Shown here in pieces: positions 35,384-43,785 of a DNA stretch of 64,000 nucleotides. Source of the DNA: Rhizobium sp. NFR07 (lineage in GTDB: Bacteria; Pseudomonadota; Alphaproteobacteria; Rhizobiales; Rhizobiaceae). The position numbers were made by a program, and so were the translations under genes. Within the stretch, counting starts at the first letter, position 1. Every line of letters begins with the position of its first letter. Below the pieces are notes generated by a model. It was not told where the DNA came from, did not search any database, and worked only from the letters and a program-made list of their open reading frames with translations. The stretch covers positions 744,001-808,000 of the forward strand of contig NZ_FOKM01000001.1 in assembly GCF_900111905.1 (NCBI RefSeq), written 5' to 3'.

Positions 35384-36487
35384 ATGACCGCGGAATTTAT
35401 CAGCGTTAGCTTTCCCAACGCGTCGAATGACCTGAACCCCATTCCGGATGCGCCTGTCGACCCCCTGTTTCTGGAGCGCTATGCCCGATCTCTTGACGAT
35501 TACGGCTTCAACTACACGCTCATCCCCTATTCCTCCTCGTCCTTCGATCCTTTCACGCTCGGCGCGACGGTTCTCGCCCATACGAAGCACATCAAGATCA
35601 TCGTGGCGCTGAGGCCGAACACCGTCTACCCGACGGTCGCCGCAAAATCGCTCGCCACCCTCGATCAGCTGAGCGGCGGTCGCGTGGTCGTTCACTTCAT
35701 CGCCGGCGGCAGTGACGAGGAGCAGGCCCGTGAGGGTGACTTCCTCAACAAGGAGGAGCGTTACGAGCGCCAGGAGGAATATATCCGCATCCTGCGCCTC
35801 GCCTGGACGTCGAAGGAGCCATTCGATTTCGACGGGAAATATTACCAGTTCAAGCAGTTCCGCAGCGCTGTGCGTCCGACAAACGGGCTCATCCCGATTT
35901 CGCTCGGCGGGTCGTCGGATGCCGCCTACCGGATCGGCGGCTCGCTCTGCGATATCTTCGGCCTGTGGGGTGAACCGTTGGCGGAAACCAAGCAGCAGAT
36001 CGACCGCGTCTATGCGGAGGCCGAAAAGGCCGGCCGAACGGACCGCCCGCGCATCTGGGTGACCTTCCGTCCGATCGTCGCCGAAACCGACGATCTGGCC
36101 TGGCAGAAGGCACACAAGGTGCTCGATCAGCTGAATGCCAACCGCCAGAAGGGGCTCGCGCGCGCACCGATCAATGCCGCGCCGCCGGCCAATGTCGGCT
36201 CACAGCGCCTGCTCGATATCGCCAAACGCGGCGACGTGCATGATCGCGCCCTCTGGTATCCGACGGTCACCGCCACCAATGCCAGCGGCGCCACGACCGC
36301 GCTCGTCGGTTCGCCGCGCACCATCGCCGATTCCATTCTCGACTATATCGATCTCGGCGCCGACCTGATCTCCATCCGCGGCTACGACAATTACAACGAT
36401 GCGGTCGATTACGGCCGTTACATCCTGCCGCTCGTCCGCGAAGGGCTTCGCGATCGGGAAGAGGCGAAGCGAAAGACCGCAGCCTGA
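35384..36487 (+). CDS. SsuD/SfnG-family FMN-dependent sulfur monooxygenase
   Basis: A 367-residue luciferase-like enzyme of the alkanesulfonate/dimethylsulfone monooxygenase group. Markers are IKIIVALRPNTVYPTVAAKS, LDQLSGGRVVVHFIAGGS, the YERQEEYIRILRLAW helix, and FDFDGKYYQF. These enzymes release sulfite from sulfonates or sulfones with FMNH2 and O2. GGAG lies 7 bases before the ATG. It starts its own transcription unit behind copy 3 of the sulfur element, with a DszC-like gene and an FMN reductase following. Confidence 0.83.
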   Translation: MTAEFISVSFPNASNDLNPIPDAPVDPLFLERYARSLDDYGFNYTLIPYSSSSFDPFTLGATVLAHTKHIKIIVALRPNTVYPTVAAKSLATLDQLSGGRVVVHFIAGGSDEEQAREGDFLNKEERYERQEEYIRILRLAWTSKEPFDFDGKYYQFKQFRSAVRPTNGLIPISLGGSSDAAYRIGGSLCDIFGLWGEPLAETKQQIDRVYAEAEKAGRTDRPRIWVTFRPIVAETDDLAWQKAHKVLDQLNANRQKGLARAPINAAPPANVGSQRLLDIAKRGDVHDRALWYPTVTATNASGATTALVGSPRTIADSILDYIDLGADLISIRGYDNYNDAVDYGRYILPLVREGLRDREEAKRKTAA

Positions 36488-36584
36488 TCGTGCGTGAGGT
36501 CCGGGCCTACCGGACCTCGTTTTGTCCCGGCAGAGCCGGACCCGGCCACCTTTCTCTCTCGACAGCCAGAAAGCATCGAACCGC

Positions 36585-37769
36585 ATGTCCTACGATCCAA
36601 CCGCCCTCGACGCCGCCGCGCGCGCGCTCGCAGACGCCGCACCGGAGGCGGATCAGACCGGTCAGTTTCCCTGGGCCGGTATCAATGCCGTTCATCAGGC
36701 CGGCCTCTTGGAGAGCACCGTGGCAACCCGCTATGACGGCAGCGGCGGCACGCTTGCCGATGCGGCCCACATCCTTTCCGCGCTGGGACGTGGGGACCCA
36801 TCGGTAGCGCTCATCAGTGCCATGACGATCTTCAATCATCTCGGCCAGGCGACGAAGAACCACTGGCCGGAAGACCTTTACCGGCGTCTGCTCGGAGAAG
36901 CGAAGCAACGTCCCCTCTTGCTCAACGCTGCGCGAGTAGAACCTGAACTCGGCTCGCCGGCCCGTGGCGGCCTGCCGGCTACCCGCGCACGTCGCACCGC
37001 AAAGGGCTGGTCGATCACCGGCCGCAAACGTTTCGTCACCGGCGCACACGGGTTGACGCATTTCCTCGTATGGGCGCATACGGACGAAACCCCGGCACGG
37101 GTTGGAACCTTCGTCGTTGCCAACGGCCTGCCGGGCATTAGGATCATCGAGAACTGGAAGAGCCTCGGCATGCGGGCGACAGGCTCGCATGACGTCGAAT
37201 ATACCGATGTCGAGATACCGGCGGAAAACGTGCTCGACCTCGTCGATCCGTCTGTCGCCCAGCAAGACAACCGCGCGCACGCGGCGATCAACCTGGCTCT
37301 GACAGCGCTCTATCTCGGAGCCGCCGAGGCTGCGCAGGAAACCTTCATCCGCTTCGCGCATGAGCGCGTGCCGGCCAATCTCGGCCATCCGATCGCCCGT
37401 ACGGAACGCTTCGTCACGCTTTCGGGCGAGATCGACCTGCTGGTTTCCGGCGCTCGACAGCTTATTTTCGGGGCACTGGAGCGCAACACCGGCGATGCGG
37501 AGCCGCTGATACGGGCGCGCCTGCTTGCCGGTCGCCAGATCCGCGAGGCCGTCGAGATCGCCGTACGCGGCATCGGCAATCCCGGCCTCAATGCCGATCT
37601 CGGCCTCGAGCGGCATTTCCGCGATGTCCAGTCCGTCCTGGTGCACGCGCCGCAGGAGGACACGTCGATCTCGATCCTGGGTCGTGCCGCCTTCAACCGG
37701 TCGGAGCGTTCCCAGAATGCCCCTTCTCCGGACTATCCGGCAGCCATTTCCATATTGAAGACAGCCTGA
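36585..37769 (+). CDS. Acyl-CoA dehydrogenase-fold flavoprotein, DszC/SfnB type
   Basis: A 394-residue acyl-CoA dehydrogenase-fold protein. It has the N-terminal helical domain, a beta domain around WSITGRKRFVTGAHG and MRATGSHDVEYTDVEIP, and a C-terminal helical domain. The catalytic glutamate context of true acyl-CoA dehydrogenases is not evident, as in DszC/SfnB monooxygenases that use reduced flavin. It sits between an SsuD-like monooxygenase and an FMN reductase, which supports S-oxidation or desulfurisation over fatty-acid oxidation. Confidence 0.78.
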   Translation: MSYDPTALDAAARALADAAPEADQTGQFPWAGINAVHQAGLLESTVATRYDGSGGTLADAAHILSALGRGDPSVALISAMTIFNHLGQATKNHWPEDLYRRLLGEAKQRPLLLNAARVEPELGSPARGGLPATRARRTAKGWSITGRKRFVTGAHGLTHFLVWAHTDETPARVGTFVVANGLPGIRIIENWKSLGMRATGSHDVEYTDVEIPAENVLDLVDPSVAQQDNRAHAAINLALTALYLGAAEAAQETFIRFAHERVPANLGHPIARTERFVTLSGEIDLLVSGARQLIFGALERNTGDAEPLIRARLLAGRQIREAVEIAVRGIGNPGLNADLGLERHFRDVQSVLVHAPQEDTSISILGRAAFNRSERSQNAPSPDYPAAISILKTA

Positions 37770-37829
37770 CTGAGGCAAGGGCACCCTCAATCGGGACCTG
37801 CCGCTGAACCTACACTGAAAGGGAACTGA

Positions 37830-38390
37830 ATGAGCAACAACCTGATCGTCGGCTTCTCCGGCAATATCGCCCGCCCGTCGAGCACAAGGCGTTTCGTCGA
37901 AACCGTGACTGAAACGCTGGCCAGGCAATCCGGCCTGGAGCACGCGGTCTTCGACGTCGAGGACCTCGGCACTTCGCTGGCGGCAGCAAGATCCGTCGCC
38001 GATCTCAACCCGGCAGCGCGCAGGGTGATCCGCACGATCATCGAGGCCGAAGCCCTGGTGATCGGGTCACCGACCTACAAGGGCAGCTATACCGGCCTTT
38101 TCAAACATGTCATCGATCTGCTCGATCCATCCGACCTGCGCGGCAAGCCGATCATCCTGACGGCAACCGGCGGCGGGGATCGCCATTCGCTTGTCGTAGA
38201 GCACCAGCTGCGCCCGCTTTTCGCGTTCTTCGAAGCCTTTGTGACCCCGACCGCGATCTATGCCTCGGGCCGTGACTTCGTCGAGGGAGCCCCCTCCCCC
38301 GTCATCCTCGGTCGCGTGAACCAGGCTCTGGCGGAAGCCTCGCTGCTTATCAGCGCGCGCTCCATCTCCTCGGCGATCGCAGCGGAGTAA
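37830..38390 (+). CDS. NAD(P)H-dependent FMN reductase (MsuE/SsuE-like)
   Basis: A 186-residue flavodoxin-fold reductase. The phosphate loop is GFSGNIARPSSTRRFVE and the flavin-contact segment is GSPTYKGSYTGLFKHVIDLL. It supplies FMNH2 to two-component monooxygenases. It is the only flavin reductase seen in the window, so it may serve all four luciferase-like enzymes and the two DszC-like enzymes. A hairpin ends the operon about 100 bases later. Confidence 0.85.
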   Translation: MSNNLIVGFSGNIARPSSTRRFVETVTETLARQSGLEHAVFDVEDLGTSLAAARSVADLNPAARRVIRTIIEAEALVIGSPTYKGSYTGLFKHVIDLLDPSDLRGKPIILTATGGGDRHSLVVEHQLRPLFAFFEAFVTPTAIYASGRDFVEGAPSPVILGRVNQALAEASLLISARSISSAIAAE

Positions 38391-38492
38391 ACCGCAGCCT
38401 TCAACCGGCGCTGGACACCCGACACCGACGGTGCCCTCGACAAGACCGGCTCCCGGGCAACCTGGGCCGGCAAATACCCGGCAAGTAGATTA

Positions 38493-38525
38493 TTCGGCGT
38501 TTCGCCGAAGCAAAGCGATTTTGCT
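38493..38525 (+). terminator. Tandem hairpins ending the SsuD-DszC-FMN reductase unit
   Basis: TTCGGCG-TTT-CGCCGAA at 38493-38509 is a tight 7-bp hairpin. It is followed directly by AGCAAA-GCGAT-TTTGCT at 38509-38525 and a T/C-rich stretch. Position and structure fit transcription termination. Confidence 0.55.
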
Positions 38526-38549
38526 CTCATTTCGCGCACCAGAATAGAA

Positions 38550-38577
38550 CGCGACCATGTTGATAGATTTGGTCGCG
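38550..38577. promoter_or_regulatory. 8-bp inverted repeat upstream of the sulfonate-type importer
   Basis: CGCGACCA at 38550-38557 is matched by TGGTCGCG at 38570-38577 with a 12-base AT-rich spacer, about 120 bases before the binding-protein gene. It could be an operator for the importer operon. Confidence 0.4.
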
Positions 38578-38676
38578 ATACTTAGCCTTTTGCAACAGGT
38601 TGGGCCACGCCTTGGCGAGGATACGCCGTTCACAATGTCATTGCGGGGAAGCATGCGCTTCATCGCGTTCACCTAA
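38557..38676 (+). CDS. Possible 39-residue upstream open frame
   Basis: ATG 38557 opens MLIDLVAILSLLQQ and ends RGSMRFIAFT before TAA at 38674, 23 bases before the importer gene. An inner ATG at 38635 would give a 13-residue peptide. No strong ribosome site is seen and the ATG lies inside an inverted repeat, so it may be chance. It is listed because it fills most of the leader. Confidence 0.2.
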   Translation: MLIDLVAILSLLQQVGPRLGEDTPFTMSLRGSMRFIAFT

Positions 38677-38699
38677 ATTATTCGCCGGATGGGATACTC

Positions 38700-39734
38700 A
38701 TGAGCGCACGTGGTCCTTCGACGCTTGGCGTCAATTTCAATCGCAGCAAGGCAATGGGAGCCGCATTCGGCATCGCCGCAATGCTGATAGCCGGACAGGC
38801 CGCCGCCGAAGGCAAGATCAGGATCGCGCAGCAGTTCGGCATCTCCTACCTGATCCTCGACGTCATCCGCGACCAGAAGCTTATTGAGAAACACGGCAAG
38901 GAAGCCGGTGTCGATATCGAGGTCGACTGGGCGAGCATTTCCGGCGCGACGGCCATGAACGAGGCGCTTCTCGCCAACAATCTCGACATCGTTTCGGCAG
39001 GCGTGCCCCCGGCATTGACGATGTGGGATCGGACCGGAGGTGACGTCAAGCTGGTCGCGGCCCTCGGCTCCCTGCCGAACTATCTCATCACCACCAATCC
39101 GGACGTCAAGACGCTGAAGGATTTCAGCGACAAGGACCGTATCGCAGTGCCGGCGGCCGGCGTCGGCTTCCAGTCACGCACGCTGCAGATCGAGGCGGCT
39201 AAGCTCTTCGGCCAGGAGAATTTCCAGAAGCTCGACCAGATCTCCATCAGCCTGCCGCATCCGGACGCGACCGCGGCGCTGATCTCGGGGGCGACCGAGG
39301 TCAACTCGCACTTTTCCTCGGCGCCATTCTATTACCAGGCACTGCAGGGCAACAAGGCAGTACACAAGGTGATCAGCTCCTACGACATCCTCGGCGGGCC
39401 GGCGACCTTCAACGTCCTCTACACCACCACGGCCTTCCATGACGAAAACCCGAAGACCTATGCGGCCTTCTACGCCGCCTTGGGCGAGGCGGCGAAATGG
39501 ATCAATGCCAACAAGGAAAAGGCGGCGGAAACCTTCATCCGCCAGCAGGGCTCGAAGCTTTCGCCCGAACTCGTCCTCGAAATCATCAACGATCCCGAGA
39601 ACGATTTCACCATCGTTCCGCAAAATACCTTCGTCTATGCCACCGAGCTGCACAAGCTTGGCGTCCTGAAGACCGAGGCCGGCTCCTGGAAGGATTACTT
39701 CTTCCAGGAAGCCCATGGCGAGAACGGCGGCTGA
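38700..39734 (+). CDS. Sulfonate/nitrate/taurine-type ABC transporter substrate-binding protein
   Basis: A 344-residue SsuA-like protein with a signal peptide ending near AGQAAAE. Core features are IRIAQQFGISYLILDVIRDQ, LDIVSAGVPPALTMWDR, and VPAAGVGFQSRTLQIEAA. A strong stem-loop follows its stop. ATPase, permease, a 2-hydroxyacid dehydrogenase and an SsuD-like monooxygenase follow in order, so the ligand is probably a sulfonate that is desulfonated after import. ATG 38700 gives a slightly long pre-signal region; ATG 38754 is an option. Confidence 0.85.
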   Translation: MSARGPSTLGVNFNRSKAMGAAFGIAAMLIAGQAAAEGKIRIAQQFGISYLILDVIRDQKLIEKHGKEAGVDIEVDWASISGATAMNEALLANNLDIVSAGVPPALTMWDRTGGDVKLVAALGSLPNYLITTNPDVKTLKDFSDKDRIAVPAAGVGFQSRTLQIEAAKLFGQENFQKLDQISISLPHPDATAALISGATEVNSHFSSAPFYYQALQGNKAVHKVISSYDILGGPATFNVLYTTTAFHDENPKTYAAFYAALGEAAKWINANKEKAAETFIRQQGSKLSPELVLEIINDPENDFTIVPQNTFVYATELHKLGVLKTEAGSWKDYFFQEAHGENGG

Positions 39735-39757
39735 GGCCATCCCTCACAACCTTCACG

Positions 39758-39794
39758 ACCCGGGACCGGCCTGCTGATGCAGCCGGTCCCGGGT
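39758..39794 (+). terminator. Strong intra-operon stem-loop after the binding-protein gene
   Basis: ACCCGGGACCGG at 39758-39769 pairs perfectly with CCGGTCCCGGGT at 39783-39794. An inner CTGC/GCAG stem and a TGAT loop extend it, with one bulged C, and TTTGC follows. It probably protects the 3' end of the binding-protein mRNA or partly terminates before the ATPase gene. Confidence 0.7.
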
Positions 39795-39817
39795 TTGCAA
39801 TTTGAATGGAACCGAGA

Positions 39818-40648
39818 ATGGACGCCATGACCTCGCCTCTGCGGGAGAATGCAGCACCGCCTACCCCGCCTCTCCTTGCCGTTGAAGGTGTGACGCTGGA
39901 ATATCACGCTCCGGGACGGGTGGTGCGCGCCACGCAGAATGTCAGCTTCGACGTCTGGGAAGCCGATCGGTTCATCCTGCTCGGTGCGTCCGGCTGCGGC
40001 AAGTCCACACTGCTGAAGGCGGTTGGCGGCTTCATTCCTCCGCGCGAGGGCCGGATCCTGCTCGATGGACAGCCGATACATGGCCCAGGCCCCGATCGCG
40101 TCGTCGTCTTTCAGGAATTCGATCAGCTGCCGCCGTGGAAGACCGTTCGCGAGAACGTCGCCTTTCCGCTGCGCGTCTCCGGCCGCCTGAGCCGGAAAGA
40201 GGCCGACGAGCGCGCCGATCACTATATCGAGAAAGTTGGCCTGACCCGTTTTGCCGATGCCTATCCGAATACGCTCTCCGGCGGCATGAAGCAGCGCGTC
40301 GCGATCGCCCGGGCGCTCGCCATGGAGCCGCGTGTGCTGCTGATGGACGAGCCCTTTGCCGCATTGGACGCCCTGACGCGGCGCAAGATGCAGGAAGAGC
40401 TTCTGGCGCTCTGGGAAGAAGTACGTTTCACCCTGCTGTTTGTGACCCATTCGATCGAGGAGGCCCTGGTGGTCGGCAATCGCATCGCGCTTCTGTCACC
40501 CCATCCGGGGCGCATGCGTGCGGAGATCAACAGCCACGAGTGGGATCTGAAAAGCGGCGGGAGTCCGCAATTCCAGGCGGCCGCCAGCCGCATTCACCGG
40601 CTCCTGTTCGAAGAAGCCGAAGCAACGGATGGAGCCGGCGATGAGTGA
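39818..40648 (+). CDS. Sulfonate-type ABC transporter ATPase (SsuB/TauB-like)
   Basis: A 276-residue ATPase. Walker A is GASGCGKST, the Q-loop is VFQEFDQLPPWKTV, the signature is [16 protein letters not shown], Walker B is VLLMDEPFAALD, and the H-loop is FVTHSIEEAL. The substitution of FDQLPPW for the more common YALFPW is characteristic of a NitT/TauT subgroup. ATG 39818 is chosen; an in-frame ATG at 39806 is possible. The permease start lies inside its end. Confidence 0.86.
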   Translation: MDAMTSPLRENAAPPTPPLLAVEGVTLEYHAPGRVVRATQNVSFDVWEADRFILLGASGCGKSTLLKAVGGFIPPREGRILLDGQPIHGPGPDRVVVFQEFDQLPPWKTVRENVAFPLRVSGRLSRKEADERADHYIEKVGLTRFADAYPNTLSGGMKQRVAIARALAMEPRVLLMDEPFAALDALTRRKMQEELLALWEEVRFTLLFVTHSIEEALVVGNRIALLSPHPGRMRAEINSHEWDLKSGGSPQFQAAASRIHRLLFEEAEATDGAGDE

Positions 40649-41543
40649 AGCTTTGCGCAACCGCCTTGAGCCAGAGACGCGGCCGGAACCACCTGTCCGA
40701 CCGGAATACGAGCGGCCGCTCGAACCGCTTGCCGACGCGACAAGCGACCAAGCCCTGCCGCTGCATCAGCGCCTCTGGCAACGCGCATGGCTGCGCAAGA
40801 CGCTGATCCTCATCTGTCTTGCCTTGCTGTGGGAAATCACCGCGAGGCTCAAGGCAAACCCGCTGCTCCTCCCGCCCTTCTCCGCAGCGATCAAGGCGCT
40901 GGTCGAGGATGCACTCAGCGGCGTGATTCCGGCGCGTACCCTGAACTCGCTGGACGTCCTGATAAAGGGCTATGCGGCAGGTGTCGTACTCGCCTTCGTG
41001 CTGACATCCGTCGCGGTTTCGACCCAGATAGGGCGCGACCTTTTGTCGACGCTGACATCCATGCTCAATCCCCTGCCGCCGATCGCGCTTCTGCCGCTCG
41101 CTCTGCTGTGGTTCGGGCTGGGTCAGGCAAGCCTCGTCTTCGTGCTGATCCATTCGGTTCTCTGGCCGCTGGCGCTCAACATGTATACCGGCTTTACCGG
41201 CGTGCCGGAAACCTTGCGCATGGCCGGCCGCAATTACGGCTTGCGAGGGTTGCGCTATGTTCTGCTGATCCTTGTTCCGGCAGCGCTGCCCTCGATCATT
41301 GCGGGCCTCAGGATCGGCTGGGCTTTTGCCTGGAGAACCCTGATCGCCGCCGAGTTGGTCTTCGGTGCCTCCTCCGGCCGGGGCGGGCTTGGCTGGTACA
41401 TCTTCCAGAACCGCAATGAGCTCTACACCGACCGGGTCTTCGCCGGCCTCATCATGGTCATCCTGTTCGGACTTCTGGTCGAGAATGTCCTGTTCCGCGA
41501 ACTTGAGAAGCGGACGGTGGCAAAATGGGGAATGACGCGTTAA
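40641..41543 (+). CDS. Sulfonate-type ABC transporter permease (SsuC/TauC-like)
   Basis: A 300-residue permease with a hydrophilic N-terminal stretch of about 45 residues before the first membrane helix. The EAA-type loop region is LRMAGRNYGLRGLRYVLLIL, and GLRIGWAFAWRTLIAAELVFG is typical for the family. ATG 40641 has GGAG 6 bases upstream and overlaps the ATPase by 8 bases. Confidence 0.86.
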   Translation: MSEALRNRLEPETRPEPPVRPEYERPLEPLADATSDQALPLHQRLWQRAWLRKTLILICLALLWEITARLKANPLLLPPFSAAIKALVEDALSGVIPARTLNSLDVLIKGYAAGVVLAFVLTSVAVSTQIGRDLLSTLTSMLNPLPPIALLPLALLWFGLGQASLVFVLIHSVLWPLALNMYTGFTGVPETLRMAGRNYGLRGLRYVLLILVPAALPSIIAGLRIGWAFAWRTLIAAELVFGASSGRGGLGWYIFQNRNELYTDRVFAGLIMVILFGLLVENVLFRELEKRTVAKWGMTR

Positions 41544-41559
41544 CGCCGGGATAATCAGC

Positions 41560-42570
41560 ATGACAGCAGAACGGAAATATGTGGTCGGCATTACCGATCA
41601 CATGATCGGCGAACCCGATCTGGAAGCGGACGTGCTCGGCAGCGATGTCGAGATCGATTTCTTCGCCAGTACCGACGAGACGTCCTTTACGCCCGACCGT
41701 CTGGCAAGGCTTGATGCACTAATGGTCTGGGGCGCACGGCTGGGACCGAAGAGCATCGCTCATCTTGCCCGCTGCAAGGGTGTGGTACGTTATGGCGTCG
41801 GCTACGAGAAGATCGATCTCGCGGCCCTCGCTGCCGCCGGCATTCCCTTTGCCAACAACCCGGATTACGGCACCGAGGAAGTTGCCGATCATGCGCTGGC
41901 AATGATCCTCTCCTTGCATCGGCGGCTCTGGGAACACGATGCCCGCGCCCGCGGATATGCATCCGGCTGGCAGGTCCACAGCCTCAAGCCGCTTTCCCGT
42001 TCAAACAAGGCGACGGTGGGTGTGGTCGGTGTCGGCAGGATCGGCACGGCCGTGGTCAACCGGCTGAAACCCTTCGGCTTCCGCATCCTCGGTTATGATC
42101 CGGGCCAGCCGCCGGGCCACGAAAAAGCGATCGGCTACGAGCGGACGGAGCGGCTGGAAGACCTTCTTGCCCAGTCGGATGTCGTCACACTCCATTGTCC
42201 GGCGACGCAGGAGACACGCGGGCTTCTCGATGCGGACGGCCTTTCCCGCCTGAAGCCGGGAGCCATCGTCGTCAACACCGCCCGAGGCGAGCTGATCGAC
42301 GATCTCGATGCGCTCGAAACCGCGTTGCGCAGCGGCCATCTGGCGGCTGCCGCAATCGACACATTGGTCAAGGAACCTCCCGGCGATCACCCCCTGCTGA
42401 CGGCATGGCGCAATCGCGAAGACTGGCTTGCCGGGCGGTTGGTGATCACCCCGCACAATGCCTTCTATTCCGATCACGCGGCAGTCGAGATGCGGCGCAA
42501 TGCGGCGAAGACGGTAAGATTGCTGCTCGACGAGGGCAAGCTTCGAAATCAGGTCACGGACAGATCATGA
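41560..42570 (+). CDS. D-isomer-specific 2-hydroxyacid dehydrogenase
   Basis: A 336-residue NAD(P)-dependent enzyme. The Rossmann loop is GVGRIGTAVVNRL. The catalytic residues are readable as Arg in NTARGELID, Glu in DTLVKEPP, and His in ITPHNAFYSDHA. It interconverts 2-hydroxy and 2-oxo acids. It starts 16 bases after the permease and is coupled (ATGA) to an SsuD-like gene, so a hydroxyacid with a sulfonate group such as a sulfolactate-type intermediate is plausible; not proven. Confidence 0.85.
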   Translation: MTAERKYVVGITDHMIGEPDLEADVLGSDVEIDFFASTDETSFTPDRLARLDALMVWGARLGPKSIAHLARCKGVVRYGVGYEKIDLAALAAAGIPFANNPDYGTEEVADHALAMILSLHRRLWEHDARARGYASGWQVHSLKPLSRSNKATVGVVGVGRIGTAVVNRLKPFGFRILGYDPGQPPGHEKAIGYERTERLEDLLAQSDVVTLHCPATQETRGLLDADGLSRLKPGAIVVNTARGELIDDLDALETALRSGHLAAAAIDTLVKEPPGDHPLLTAWRNREDWLAGRLVITPHNAFYSDHAAVEMRRNAAKTVRLLLDEGKLRNQVTDRS

Positions 42571-43646
42571 GCAGCCAATCCGAATTTCTCTGGTACATCC
42601 CCAACGACGTCAAATCCGGCCACCGTGGCGACGCGGTCGATCCGAGCCACAACAGTCTGGATACACTAACGACCCAGGCAAAGGCCATGGAAGACCATGG
42701 CTGGAAAGGCGCCCTGTTCGGCACCGGCTGGGGCAGGCCGGACACGTTTACCGTCGCGACCGCGCTTGTTGCCCGCACCACGACGTTCGAACCGCTGATC
42801 GCAGTCCGGCCCGGCTACTGGAAGCCGGCGAATTTTGCCTCCGCCGCCGCAACGCTCGATCACCTGAGCGGTGGGCGGGTGCGCGTCAATGTCGTGTCGG
42901 GGCCGGATGCTCTCGCGGCCTATGGCGACAAGGAAGGCGACCAAGCCCAGCGCTATGCACGCACCAAGGAATTCATGCGGCTGACCCGCAGGCTGTGGAC
43001 GGAGGAAGACGTTACCTTCCGCGGCCAGTATTTCGAGGTCGCGGGTTCCACGGTAGTGCCGCGACTGGAACCGGTCGGCGATCGTCGCCATCCCAAGCTC
43101 TATTTCGGCGGCGCCTCGCCGGCGGCAGAGCAGGTAGCCGCCACCGAAGCCGACGTGCAGCTCTTCTGGGGCGAGCCGCTCGATGGCGTGCGGGAGCGGA
43201 TCGAACGGCTGAAGACGCTGAGCAAGACACTCGATCGGGACCTGCCGCCGCTGGAATTCGGGCTGAGGATCACCACGCTTGTTCGCGACACGACGGAACA
43301 GGCCTGGGCGGATGCGGAGGCGAAGGTCGCAAGAATGGCGGAAGGTTCGGCTGGAAGCTGGCAGGATCACCGCCATGGGGTGGCCGTCGGCCAGCAGCGG
43401 CTGTTCGAACTAGCCGGCAAGGGTGACGTCCTGGATGACAATCTCTACACCGCGCCGGGTAAGTTTGGCGGCGGCGGTGCCGGCACGACCTGGCTGGTCG
43501 GCTCGGCGGAGGATGTCGCGCGCTCGCTGCGCAAATATCAGGCGCTCGGCATCAGCCATTTCGTGCTCTCCGACACGCCTTATCTGACGGAGATAAAAAG
43601 GCAGGGCAACCAGTTGCTCCCGCTTTTGGCCAAGGACAACAACTGA
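42567..43646 (+). CDS. SsuD-family alkanesulfonate-type monooxygenase
   Basis: A 359-residue FMNH2-dependent enzyme. It opens with FLWYIPNDVKSGHRG, followed by PLIAVRPGYWKPANFASAAA, the LDHLSGGRVRVNVVSGPD motif typical of SsuD, and FRGQYFEV. It cleaves C-S bonds of sulfonates, giving an aldehyde and sulfite. It is the last gene of the importer operon that starts at 38700 and relies on a reductase such as the one at 37830-38390. Confidence 0.85.
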   Translation: MSSQSEFLWYIPNDVKSGHRGDAVDPSHNSLDTLTTQAKAMEDHGWKGALFGTGWGRPDTFTVATALVARTTTFEPLIAVRPGYWKPANFASAAATLDHLSGGRVRVNVVSGPDALAAYGDKEGDQAQRYARTKEFMRLTRRLWTEEDVTFRGQYFEVAGSTVVPRLEPVGDRRHPKLYFGGASPAAEQVAATEADVQLFWGEPLDGVRERIERLKTLSKTLDRDLPPLEFGLRITTLVRDTTEQAWADAEAKVARMAEGSAGSWQDHRHGVAVGQQRLFELAGKGDVLDDNLYTAPGKFGGGGAGTTWLVGSAEDVARSLRKYQALGISHFVLSDTPYLTEIKRQGNQLLPLLAKDNN

Positions 43647-43652
43647 AAACAG

Positions 43653-43680
43653 CCCGCGGCCGATAAACCTCTGCCGCGGG
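43653..43680 (+). terminator. Terminator-like hairpin after the SsuD-like operon
   Basis: CCCGCGGC at 43653-43660 pairs with GCCGCGGG at 43673-43680 across a 12-base AT-rich loop. It starts 6 bases after the stop codon. No T-run follows on the plus strand. Confidence 0.5.
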
Positions 43681-43785
43681 TCAAGGCAGAAAAAAACGCT
43701 CATGGTCCGGCGCTTTTTGAAGCTTTGTTTCTTCTCCAGGCCGCCGCGGCATGGCTGAATGTCGCGTTCATGCGAGGAGGGTGGG

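Larger units (their letters stand above)
38391..38699. other. 309-bp region between the FMN reductase and the sulfonate-type importer
   Basis: It holds tandem hairpins just after the reductase operon (38493-38525), an 8-bp inverted repeat (38550-38577), and a 39-codon reading frame (38557-38676). No copy of the sulfur-island element was found. Confidence 0.6.

Noticed and set aside
36585..37769. True acyl-CoA dehydrogenase of fatty-acid oxidation
   Set aside because: It sits between an SsuD-like monooxygenase and an FMN reductase, and the catalytic Glu context is not evident. The same argument applies to 43786-45003.
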